Source of the DNA: Prescottella agglutinans
GTDB taxonomy: Bacteria > Actinomycetota > Actinomycetes > Mycobacteriales > Mycobacteriaceae
Length of the DNA: 64,000 nucleotides
NCBI RefSeq assembly: GCF_004011865.1
Contig: NZ_RKLP01000011.1
Location: 186,001-250,000, forward strand
Reading direction: 5' to 3'
The translations under genes and the position numbers were made by a program. Positions 57,041-64,000 of this stretch are shown here, in pieces (position 1 is the first letter of the stretch; every line of letters begins with the position of its first letter). The notes under the pieces were generated by a model. The model did not search any database and was not told where the DNA came from. It worked only from the letters and a program-made list of their open reading frames with translations.

Positions 57041-58228
57041 TCACACCGGTCCGCCCGAGGCCGCCGCGAGGTCGTGCCGGTGCGCCCACGCCGCGACGTC
57101 GCCGCGTTCGAGCGCCACGGCCAGCAGGTCCGGGAACCGGTCCGGGGTGCACGCGAAGGCCGGAACATCCAGTGCGGCAAGTGCTGCCGCGTTGTCGCGG
57201 TCGTAGGCGGGCGCACCGTCGTCGGACAGGGCCAGCAGCACCACCACCTGGACCCCGGCATCGCGCATCGCGGCCACCCGGGACAGCATCTCGGCGCGGA
57301 TCCCGCCCTCGTACAGGTCGGAGATCAGCACGAACAGCGATTCGGTGGGGCGGGTGATCAGCGACTGGCTGTACGCGATCGCGCGGTTGATGTCGGTGCC
57401 GCCGCCCAGCTGGGTGCCGAACAGCACGTCCACCGGATCGGACAGCTTGTCGGTCAGGTCCACGACCGCCGTGTCGAACACCACCAGGGACGTGCGCAGC
57501 GCCCGCATCGACGCGAGGACCGCGCCGAACACCGACGCGTACACCACGCTCGACGCCATCGACCCGGACTGGTCGATCGCGAGCACCACGTCGCGCTGCA
57601 CCGCCTGGGACCGGCGGCCGTAGCCGATCAGCCGTTCCGGCACCACCGTCCGGTACTCCGGCAGGTAGTGCTGCAGGTTCGCCCGGATCGTGCGGTGGAA
57701 GTCCAGGTCGCGCAGCTTCGGGTTGGTGGTGCGGGCCGCCCGGTTCAACGCCCCCGTCACCGCGGTGTGGGTGGCCCGTGCCAGGCGCTCCTCGATCTCG
57801 CGGACCACCCGTTCCACCACCACCCGGGCGGTCGTCTTGGTGGTCTCCGGCATCACCCGGTTCAGGCTCAGCAGCGTGCCCACCAGGTGGACGTCCGGTT
57901 CGACGGCCTCGAGCATCTCCGGTTCGAGCAGCAGTTGGGTCAGCCCGAGCCGTTCCATCGCGTCCCGCTGCATCACCTGCACCACCGAGGTGGGGAAGTA
58001 GGTGCGGATGTCGCCGAGCCAGCGCGCCATCCGCGGCGCGGAACCGCCGAGACCGGCACCGCGCCGGGTACTTCTGTCGACGGGGCCGCCGTCGTCGTAC
58101 AGCGCGGACAGGGCCGCGTCCATCGCAGTGTCCGACGCCGACGCCAGCGCGCCGGTGGACTCCTCGGCGACGTCGCCGAGCAGCAACCGCCAGCGGCGCA
58201 TCCGTTCGTCGTCGATCGGTGTGGTCAT
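57041..58228 (-). CDS. VWA-domain protein of the MoxR operon
   Basis: 395 residues. An all-helical N-terminal ~200 residues precede a von Willebrand A domain with an intact MIDAS: DQSGSMASS, the Thr of GGGTDIN and the Asp of LISDLYEGG. VWA partners of MoxR ATPases (ViaA, CbbO, NorD, BchD) deliver the ATPase to its target. The start overlaps the DUF5682 stop by 4 nt (ATGA). It is the last gene of the five-gene operon. Confidence 0.9.
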   Translation of the reverse strand: MTTPIDDERMRRWRLLLGDVAEESTGALASASDTAMDAALSALYDDGGPVDRSTRRGAGLGGSAPRMARWLGDIRTYFPTSVVQVMQRDAMERLGLTQLLLEPEMLEAVEPDVHLVGTLLSLNRVMPETTKTTARVVVERVVREIEERLARATHTAVTGALNRAARTTNPKLRDLDFHRTIRANLQHYLPEYRTVVPERLIGYGRRSQAVQRDVVLAIDQSGSMASSVVYASVFGAVLASMRALRTSLVVFDTAVVDLTDKLSDPVDVLFGTQLGGGTDINRAIAYSQSLITRPTESLFVLISDLYEGGIRAEMLSRVAAMRDAGVQVVVLLALSDDGAPAYDRDNAAALAALDVPAFACTPDRFPDLLAVALERGDVAAWAHRHDLAAASGGPV

Positions 58229-60435
58229 GCGGGAATCCCCAGGATCAGGGCGGTGGCCGCCAGGGCGCGGCCGCCGCGGTCGGTGTCGAGGGCGGTGTCG
58301 GTGGCGGCGGCACGCCTGCCGTCGCGCAGGATCTCGCCGAGCGTGCGCCGCTCCGCGGGGCCGAACCCGCCGAAGGTGCGGCGCAGCGCCGGCAGCGCGT
58401 CGAGGAACTCGTCGGCGTGCAGCCCGGACACCCAGGTGTCGATCAGCGCCAACAGATCCCGGTCGTGGACGAGCAGCAACCCGCTGCCGCCGGCGAACCC
58501 GTCGATCCACCGGGCCTTCGCCGCGGCCGCGACACCGGCCGAGAGCGCCCGGCCGACCCGGGCGGTGGTGTCGGCGGTGTCGAGGCGGCCCACGTCGCGC
58601 AGCAGGCGCACGGTGCGTCCGGTGAGCAGACCGTCGACGTCGCCGCGACCGGCCAGCGTCGTCAGCGTGTCGAGCCAGCGGTCCGTCGACGCCGGATCGT
58701 CGCGCAGCGTGACCGCGGCGTGGACGTCGTCGAGCGCGCCGCGCAGCGCGTCCGCGGCGTCGGCGTCGAGGCCGGTGACCGCGGCGGGCAGGCCCGCACA
58801 GATGCGCACCAGCAGCGCGTCGACGACCCGGTCGAGGGCGGACAGGTCGGTGCCGCGCACGTCCCCGTACCGGAGGGTGCGCACCAGCGCCGGCAGCGCC
58901 GCCATCAGGTGGGCGACGTCGTGGTCCAGCGCCGCGGCGGTGTCCACCGCGTCCAGCAGGTCGGCGACGGTGTCGCGCAGGTCGGCGAGCAGGGCCCGCT
59001 CGAGCAGGCCGGTCACCTCGGCCAGGGTGACGTCGGGCCGGGCGGCCCGGTCGCGCACCACGGCGTCCGCGGCGGTGGCGACGGTGGTGCCCCAGCGGGC
59101 CGCCTCCACCACCGCGACCGCGAGTTCGGGCCGCCAGCACAGCTTCCACGTCTCCCGGAAGGTGCCGGTCGACCGCACCGTGGACTGGGTGGGCGCCGCC
59201 CACTCCACCTCGATCAACCGCAACCGGTGCAGCAGCTGCGACCGCTGCCGGTCGAGGTCGGTGCGCAGATCCAGGCTCAGTTCCTTCTCCGTCGGGGAAC
59301 GCTTGAGCCGCAACGATTTCGACCGGGCCTGCAGATCCGCCTCGAGCGGCACGGTCGGGGTCGAGTCGGGGACCTCGCCGAGGGATTCGCCGACCACCAG
59401 GCGTCGGGTCACCAGGTCGAGTAGCAGTTCGTCGCCGTCGCACAGCACCGCGCGGGTGGCCTCGGTGACCTCCGCGAGGCCCGGAAGCGGCCGATCCCGC
59501 AGCGCCGCAAGGGTGTCCGCGAGCCGGGTTGCCTCGATGACGTGCGCACTCGACACCGGCAGGTCCTCGGCCCGCAGCACCCGCGCCACCCGGGTCAGCC
59601 ACCGCGCGACGGTGTCGTCGGGGGCGGTGAACAGGTGCTCGTACCAGCCGGGGGAGACGATGCCGGCGCCGTAACCGGAGGCGACGGACAGTCGGGAGTG
59701 GGTCCACGGCACCCAGGTGAGCGACGCCTTGACCTTCGGGAGTCCGCGCAGCAGACGGGCGTCCGGCGCGGCCGGTCCGAGGCGTCCGGCCAGGGCGGGT
59801 GCGTGCATCGCCCCGCACACCACCGCGATCCGCAGCGCCCCCGCCTTGATCGTCGCGCGCAGCACCTGCCGCATGTGGGCCTCGCGGCGCGCGGTGTGGT
59901 CGTCGAGGTCGACGCCCTCGCGCAGCGCCGCCATCGCCTCGGTGATCGCGTCGAAGGCCGTGACCGGATCGTCCTCGTCGCCGGGGTTCCGGGATTCGAC
60001 GACGGTGTCCCACCACTGTTCGAAGTCGTCGTACCCGGCCGCCGCGGCCAGCGCGGTCAGCGGGTCCGGGCGGGCGGCCTCGTCGCCCTCGCGGTCCGCG
60101 GCTAGCGCCAGCGTCGCCGGCAGGTCGCAGAACCGGACGTCGGCGTCGTGGTACACCGCCCACCGCAGCGCCTGCCACTCCGGCGAGAACACCGCCAGCG
60201 GCCAGAATGCCGCGCGCGCAGGCTCGTTGGCGGCGTATCCGAGCAGCGCCACCGGCGGCCGCAACTGGTCGTCCGCGGCCAGTGGGACGAGGGCGTCGGC
60301 GTCGGCCGGCCCCTCGATGAGGACGGTGTCCGGTTCGAACGCGTCGAGGGCGCGCAGCACGGCCCGCGCGGATCCGGGGCCGTGGTGCCGGATGCCGAAC
60401 ACCCGCACCTGTGCGCCGGGGGTCGCAGCGGTCAC
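58225..60435 (-). CDS. DUF5682-type protein, TraB/TIKI/EreA-like motifs
   Basis: 736 residues from GTG 60435. The N-terminal ~260 residues carry VFGIRHHGPGS, PDTVLIEGPAD and IAVVCGAMHAPAL, in the order and spacing of the GxxH...E...GxxH motifs of the TIKI/TraB/PrgY and EreA/ChaN fold, many of which are metal-dependent hydrolases. The rest is long, mainly helical, Arg/Asp/Leu-rich with no recognisable motif. Both ends overlap neighbours by 4 nt. DUF5682 proteins recur with MoxR and VWA genes; function unknown. The fold link is my inference and needs a structure or profile search. Confidence 0.8.
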   Translation of the reverse strand: MTAATPGAQVRVFGIRHHGPGSARAVLRALDAFEPDTVLIEGPADADALVPLAADDQLRPPVALLGYAANEPARAAFWPLAVFSPEWQALRWAVYHDADVRFCDLPATLALAADREGDEAARPDPLTALAAAAGYDDFEQWWDTVVESRNPGDEDDPVTAFDAITEAMAALREGVDLDDHTARREAHMRQVLRATIKAGALRIAVVCGAMHAPALAGRLGPAAPDARLLRGLPKVKASLTWVPWTHSRLSVASGYGAGIVSPGWYEHLFTAPDDTVARWLTRVARVLRAEDLPVSSAHVIEATRLADTLAALRDRPLPGLAEVTEATRAVLCDGDELLLDLVTRRLVVGESLGEVPDSTPTVPLEADLQARSKSLRLKRSPTEKELSLDLRTDLDRQRSQLLHRLRLIEVEWAAPTQSTVRSTGTFRETWKLCWRPELAVAVVEAARWGTTVATAADAVVRDRAARPDVTLAEVTGLLERALLADLRDTVADLLDAVDTAAALDHDVAHLMAALPALVRTLRYGDVRGTDLSALDRVVDALLVRICAGLPAAVTGLDADAADALRGALDDVHAAVTLRDDPASTDRWLDTLTTLAGRGDVDGLLTGRTVRLLRDVGRLDTADTTARVGRALSAGVAAAAKARWIDGFAGGSGLLLVHDRDLLALIDTWVSGLHADEFLDALPALRRTFGGFGPAERRTLGEILRDGRRAAATDTALDTDRGGRALAATALILGIPA

Positions 60436-61535
60436 CCCGCCACCTCGCGGCACGCCCGGTAGAAGTCGTCCCACTCGGTGCGGTGGCGCACCACGGCCTC
60501 GAGGTACTCGGTCCACACCACCCGGTCGGCCACCGGGTCCTTGAGAACCGAGCCGAGGATGCCGGCGGCGACGTCCGCCGGGCGCAGGGTGCCGTCGCCG
60601 AAGTGGGCGGCGAGGGCGATTCCGTTGGTCACCACCGAGATCGCCTCGGCGGTCGACAGCGTGCCGGACGGGGACTTGACCTTGGTGCGGCCGTCGGTGG
60701 TGACCCCGTCGCGCAGTTCCCGGAACACGGTGACGACGCGGCGGATCTCCTCCGCAGCCGCGGGCACCGCCGGCAGTTCCAGTGCGGCGCCGAGTTGTTC
60801 GACGCGGCGGACCACGATCGCTACCTCGTCGTCGGCGCTCGCCGGCAGCGGCAGCACCACGGTGTTGAAGCGTCGGCGCAGCGCCGACGACAGGTCGTTG
60901 ACCCCGCGGTCGCGGTCGTTGGCGGTGGCGATGACGTTGAAGCCCTTCGCCGCCTGCACCTCGGTGCCCAGTTCCGGCACGGGCAGCGTCTTCTCCGACA
61001 GGATGGTGATGAGCGCGTCCTGCACGTCGGCGGGGATGCGCGTCAGTTCCTCGATCCGGGCGACGGCGCCGTCGCGCATCGCGGTCATCACCGGCGACGG
61101 CACCACGGCGGCAGGTGTCGGGCCCTCGGCGAGCAGACGCGCGTAGTTCCAGCCGTAGCGCACCGCCTCCTCCGCGGTACCGGCGGTGCCCTGCACCAGC
61201 CGCGTCGACTCACCCGAGATCGCCGCCGCCAGGTGTTCGGACACCCACGTCTTCGCGGTGCCGGGCACACCGAGCAGCAGCAGGGCGCGGTCGGTGGCCA
61301 GGGTCGCGACGGCCACCTCCATCAGGCGGCGCGGACCGATGTACTTGGGGGTGATCACGGTGCCGTCGGGCAGCGTGCCGCCGAGCAGGTACGTCACCAC
61401 GGCGTGCGGCGACAGCCGCCACGACGGCGGCCGTGGGCGGTCGTCGGCCGCGGCCAGCGCCGCGAGTTCGTGCGCGTACTGCTGCTCGGCGTGGGGACGC
61501 AGCAGGGCCGGCTCGGCGGTCAGGGTGTCGGTCAC
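60432..61535 (-). CDS. MoxR-family AAA+ ATPase
   Basis: 367 residues from GTG 61535. Walker A GVPGTAKT, a Walker B variant VARIEEL (Glu-Glu instead of Asp-Glu), sensor 1 FNVIATANDRD and arginine-finger region SSALRRRFN are visible, with the MoxR-type C-terminal helical lid. MoxR ATPases remodel proteins and pair with VWA proteins; the VWA gene is two genes downstream. Overlaps both neighbours by 4 nt (GTGA). Confidence 0.9.
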   Translation of the reverse strand: MTDTLTAEPALLRPHAEQQYAHELAALAAADDRPRPPSWRLSPHAVVTYLLGGTLPDGTVITPKYIGPRRLMEVAVATLATDRALLLLGVPGTAKTWVSEHLAAAISGESTRLVQGTAGTAEEAVRYGWNYARLLAEGPTPAAVVPSPVMTAMRDGAVARIEELTRIPADVQDALITILSEKTLPVPELGTEVQAAKGFNVIATANDRDRGVNDLSSALRRRFNTVVLPLPASADDEVAIVVRRVEQLGAALELPAVPAAAEEIRRVVTVFRELRDGVTTDGRTKVKSPSGTLSTAEAISVVTNGIALAAHFGDGTLRPADVAAGILGSVLKDPVADRVVWTEYLEAVVRHRTEWDDFYRACREVAG

Positions 61536-62950
61536 GTCAGCTCCTGGTGAAGGTGTCGGCGGTGGGTGAGGATGTCGGCGGCGGCCGCGAACAGGGCCAG
61601 TCGGTCGAGGTCGCCGGTGCGGGTGGCGGCGTCCGAGAGCACCGACTCGAGATCGAACGGGGCGCGGTGCGCGAGCAGGTCGACCGTGTGCCGCAGTTCC
61701 GCGGTCCGCAGGCGGGACGCGTACACGCCGGATATCACCGCGGCGGCCACGTCGTGCGGCCACGGCGCGGCCAGCGCCGCGAGCAGGCTCGGGTCGGGCA
61801 GCGCGCCGTCGGGGGTGGCGCGCAGGTGCGCGACGAGGATGTCGCGCGGCAGGTGGGCCGCGACCTGCGCGCCGACGGTGCCGTCGCGGCGCAGCAGCCC
61901 CACCGCCCAGTCGGCGTCGCCCTGACCGGCGACCGCCGCGGACCACGCGTGCTCGAGCGCCGACCGGAAGGGCTCCGCTACCGACACGTGCGGCAGATCC
62001 GCGGGGTCGAGACCGAGTTCGGCCCACACCGCGAGCGGGGCGGCCTGCACCACCAGGGTCAGCCGGACGTCGGGGCGCGGGGCGCTGCGGTGGTCGAGGC
62101 CGTCCCGCAGCGCGGCGTCGTCGAGGCGGTCCGGCAGCCTCACGGTGACGACGCCGTCGGCGACGGTGATCCAGTCCCGCAGGCGCTGCCCCATCCGCCG
62201 CCCGTACGCGGTGCCCGGCAGGTGTCGCAGCACCCCGGCCGCGGCCTGCCGCACGCGCAGGCTGCGGTCGTCGAGGGCGTGCTCGAGCAGCGTTTCGTCG
62301 CCGGCGCCGAGACCGGTGGCCAGTTCGGTGAGCAGGGCCGCGCGCTGCTCGGCGGTCTCGGACCGCCAGGCGCCGGACAGCAGCGCGGTCGCGGCGGCCG
62401 GGTCGGCGCGGCGCAGCGCCGCGAACCAGCGGCGCCGCGCGGCGGGGGTGCCGTGCCGCCAGTCCTCGTCGTCGCCGGTGTCGGGGTGGCGCAGCGGCGC
62501 CCAGTCGGGGTTGCGGGCGGCGAGCCACTGGCCGCGCGGCCCCGCCAGCGCGACCAGCCCGTCGCGGTACCGGGTGAGCCGGACGGCGGCGTCGAGCAGG
62601 TCCACGAGCAGGTCCGGTGGTGGCCGGAAACCCGCTGCGGCATCGAACCATTCGGGCAGCAGTGGGGAGTCGACGACGAGCAGGGAGCGCAGCCGCGTCG
62701 CCGCCGCCTCCGCCAGCAGCGGCCGCGGATCGTCGGGGGCGGGCGCCGGGACCGACGCGGTGGTGGGTGCGCTCGCCCCGGCGAGGAACGCGGACTCCAG
62801 CGCCGCCGCCGCGAGCAGCGTCGGTGCCGGGTCGCCGCCGTCGAGGGCGCCCGCCGTCGCCGCGGCGTGCAGGCCGGTCAGCGAGACCGTCGAACGGGCG
62901 GTTCCGAGAAGCGCTGTCGCGGTGAGGGACTCCGGGTAGGGGCGGATCAT
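61532..62950 (-). CDS. DUF5691-type protein of the MoxR operon
   Basis: 472 residues from ATG 62950, Ala/Leu/Arg-rich and almost wholly helical. A segment around DETLLEHALDDRSLRVRQAAAGVLRHLPG is HEAT-repeat-like (read as LDDRSLRVRQAAAGVL), as is the later ALFAAAADIL region, so the protein may be an alpha-solenoid scaffold. This matches proteins labelled DUF5691 that co-occur with SWIM-zinc-finger and MoxR genes. Function unknown. Confidence 0.75.
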   Translation of the reverse strand: MIRPYPESLTATALLGTARSTVSLTGLHAAATAGALDGGDPAPTLLAAAALESAFLAGASAPTTASVPAPAPDDPRPLLAEAAATRLRSLLVVDSPLLPEWFDAAAGFRPPPDLLVDLLDAAVRLTRYRDGLVALAGPRGQWLAARNPDWAPLRHPDTGDDEDWRHGTPAARRRWFAALRRADPAAATALLSGAWRSETAEQRAALLTELATGLGAGDETLLEHALDDRSLRVRQAAAGVLRHLPGTAYGRRMGQRLRDWITVADGVVTVRLPDRLDDAALRDGLDHRSAPRPDVRLTLVVQAAPLAVWAELGLDPADLPHVSVAEPFRSALEHAWSAAVAGQGDADWAVGLLRRDGTVGAQVAAHLPRDILVAHLRATPDGALPDPSLLAALAAPWPHDVAAAVISGVYASRLRTAELRHTVDLLAHRAPFDLESVLSDAATRTGDLDRLALFAAAADILTHRRHLHQELT

Positions 62951-64000
62951 GCGGCGACCACCGTGCCGGCGTCGAACACGGAGGCGGGCAGCAGCGCGGT
63001 GCCGTCCCAGTCGCCGCACACGGTGACCGGGTGGCCGCCGGAGACGGCGAGCAACTGCCAGCGCGCGGCGTCACCGCCGCCGACCGGCAGGGCCCGGCCG
63101 GCGCGGTCCACGACGTGCCAGGATCCCGCGGCGACGGTGGGGGTGACGTCGGCGAGGAGCATCGGCCACGAGCGGATCCACGGGTCGGCGGCGAGCGCGG
63201 TTGCGTAGCCGGCGAGGGCGGTGGCCGGGTCGGTGGCGCCGGGCAGGGTGGTGAACGGTTCCGGGGCGGCGTGCTGGGTGCCCAGGTGCGCGCGGAGCGG
63301 CGCCGCGCCGGGGTAGTAGTGCACGTCGGCGTCGACGATGGTTCCCGGAATCGGTGCGGTTGTGGTGAATTGGGCGCTGCCGTGGGCGAAGTCGAGAAGC
63401 AGCGCCCACCGGCCGGAGTCGCGCCCGCGCAGCCACACCCGGCGGGTGACCAGGCGGCCCTCGTCCTCGGTGCGGACCGCGAGCACCTGCCAGCGGTCGC
63501 GGACGGCGGGCTCGGCGCGCACCTCGTCGGCGCGGACGGGGACCCCGAGGTGCGTCTGCACCGACCGGTTCAGCGGTTCCGGCAGCCGGTCGCGGTCCCG
63601 GAACGCGCGGATCAGCAGATGCAGGCGCGCGTACTGCGTGAGCAGGGGCGCCGGCCAGTCCGGGTCGGTGGCGACGAGCGCCGGCAGGGCGCGCAGGGCC
63701 GCGGCGACTCCCGGAGCCTGCGCGTCGACCATGCGGGCGGCGATGGCGTCGTAGGCGGCGGCGTCGTGGGGGACGGAACCGAGGCCGGCGACGACCCGGT
63801 CGGTCAGCCACCGGTCCAGCTCGTCGAGGCCGGCGGCGATCCGCTCGGTGCGGCGCTCGGCGGTGGCCGGGTCGGGCGCGGTCGTGGCGGGGGTCGCGGG
63901 GGTGGCCGCGGCGCGGGCCGCCCGGGTGGCGAGCCACTCGGTGACGAACTCGGGTGCCTCGGCGGCGGGCACGGCACCGTCCGCCCAGCGCAGCAGCAGG
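62947..64000 (-). CDS. Probable SWIM zinc-finger family protein, 5' end beyond the window
   Basis: The frame is open to the right edge (last codons read LLLRWADGAVPAAEAPEFVTEW), so at least the first part of the protein, where a SWIM C-x-C...C-x-H finger would lie, is not visible. The visible ~350 residues are helical, then beta-rich (WVLRGRDSGRWALLLDFAHGS-like segments WLRGRDSGRW and LLLDFAHGSAQF). The position ahead of DUF5691/MoxR/DUF5682/VWA is that of SWIM-finger proteins in such operons, which is the main basis for the name. The 3' end overlaps the next gene by 4 nt. Confidence 0.6.
   Translation of the reverse strand, partial: LLLRWADGAVPAAEAPEFVTEWLATRAARAAATPATPATTAPDPATAERRTERIAAGLDELDRWLTDRVVAGLGSVPHDAAAYDAIAARMVDAQAPGVAAALRALPALVATDPDWPAPLLTQYARLHLLIRAFRDRDRLPEPLNRSVQTHLGVPVRADEVRAEPAVRDRWQVLAVRTEDEGRLVTRRVWLRGRDSGRWALLLDFAHGSAQFTTTAPIPGTIVDADVHYYPGAAPLRAHLGTQHAAPEPFTTLPGATDPATALAGYATALAADPWIRSWPMLLADVTPTVAAGSWHVVDRAGRALPVGGGDAARWQLLAVSGGHPVTVCGDWDGTALLPASVFDAGTVVAA

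Overview
The window reads as chromosome of a high-GC, mycolic-acid-type actinobacterium, most likely Rhodococcus or a close relative. The evidence is dense GC-rich coding, many GTG/TTG starts with 4-bp ATGA/GTGA overlaps, and families typical of this order (FadD15- and FadD19-like ligases, GabD2-type dehydrogenase, DUF5313/DUF6474-like proteins). No rRNA, tRNA, insertion sequence, prophage or CRISPR array was recognised. Assignments rest on motifs read by eye; no database search was run.

Layout. (1) 1-8.7 kb, plus strand: a tightly packed catabolic operon with a Rieske oxygenase (5' end outside the window), its ferredoxin reductase, an extradiol ring-cleavage dioxygenase, an amidase, a frameshifted M20 hydrolase, an Asp/Glu-racemase-fold protein whose two catalytic cysteines are serines, a meta-cleavage-product hydrolase and a flavin monooxygenase. 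(2) 8.8-17.5 kb: mostly housekeeping or accessory genes: hydrolase, RraA-like protein, a decayed sugar-phosphate isomerase, FadD15-like ligase, a TetR-controlled two-gene ABC exporter and a DUF1877 protein. (3) 17.6-22.2 kb: FadD19-like ligase, a secreted DUF916/WxLIP-like protein and a GabD2-type aldehyde dehydrogenase. (4) 22.3-39.4 kb: a second catabolic island with visibly more A/T in places. It has an AcoR-like regulator, an SsuABC/TauABC-like importer and a PucR-type regulator on the minus strand, diverging from ribBA, iclR, a luciferase-like monooxygenase, an FAA hydrolase, an AroQ-like protein, a flavin reductase, a two-subunit CoA-transferase, an AMP-forming ligase and a degenerate SDR. 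(5) 39.4-48.0 kb: a two-component system, type-B carboxylesterase, 14-TM-type MFS exporter, SPW membrane protein, a glycine-zipper protein and an SDR. (6) 48.1-50.7 kb: a WxL-like surface module (two paralogous secreted proteins flanking a membrane-anchored DUF916 protein). (7) 50.7-54.1 kb: a CopD/CopC/YcnI copper-type operon with two associated genes. (8) 54.2-56.9 kb: a TM0106-type RecB-like nuclease, a 27-residue peptide gene with its own promoter-like sequence and terminator, and an HSD10-like SDR. (9) 57.0-64.0 kb: a five-gene minus-strand operon, SWIM-type/DUF5691/MoxR/DUF5682/VWA, every junction a 4-bp overlap.

How they work together. Operon 1 looks able to dihydroxylate, ring-open and hydrolyse an aromatic, probably nitrogen-bearing, substrate. 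Island 4 looks like import, flavin-dependent mono-oxygenation with its own FMN-precursor enzyme, C-C hydrolysis and CoA activation of a different substrate. The most system-like element of unknown function is the MoxR/VWA operon at the right edge, whose DUF5682 member carries motifs resembling the TraB/TIKI/EreA-ChaN fold. The WxL-like module is the second. Two frameshifts (near 4868 and 11410) are either real decay or assembly errors and should be checked against reads.
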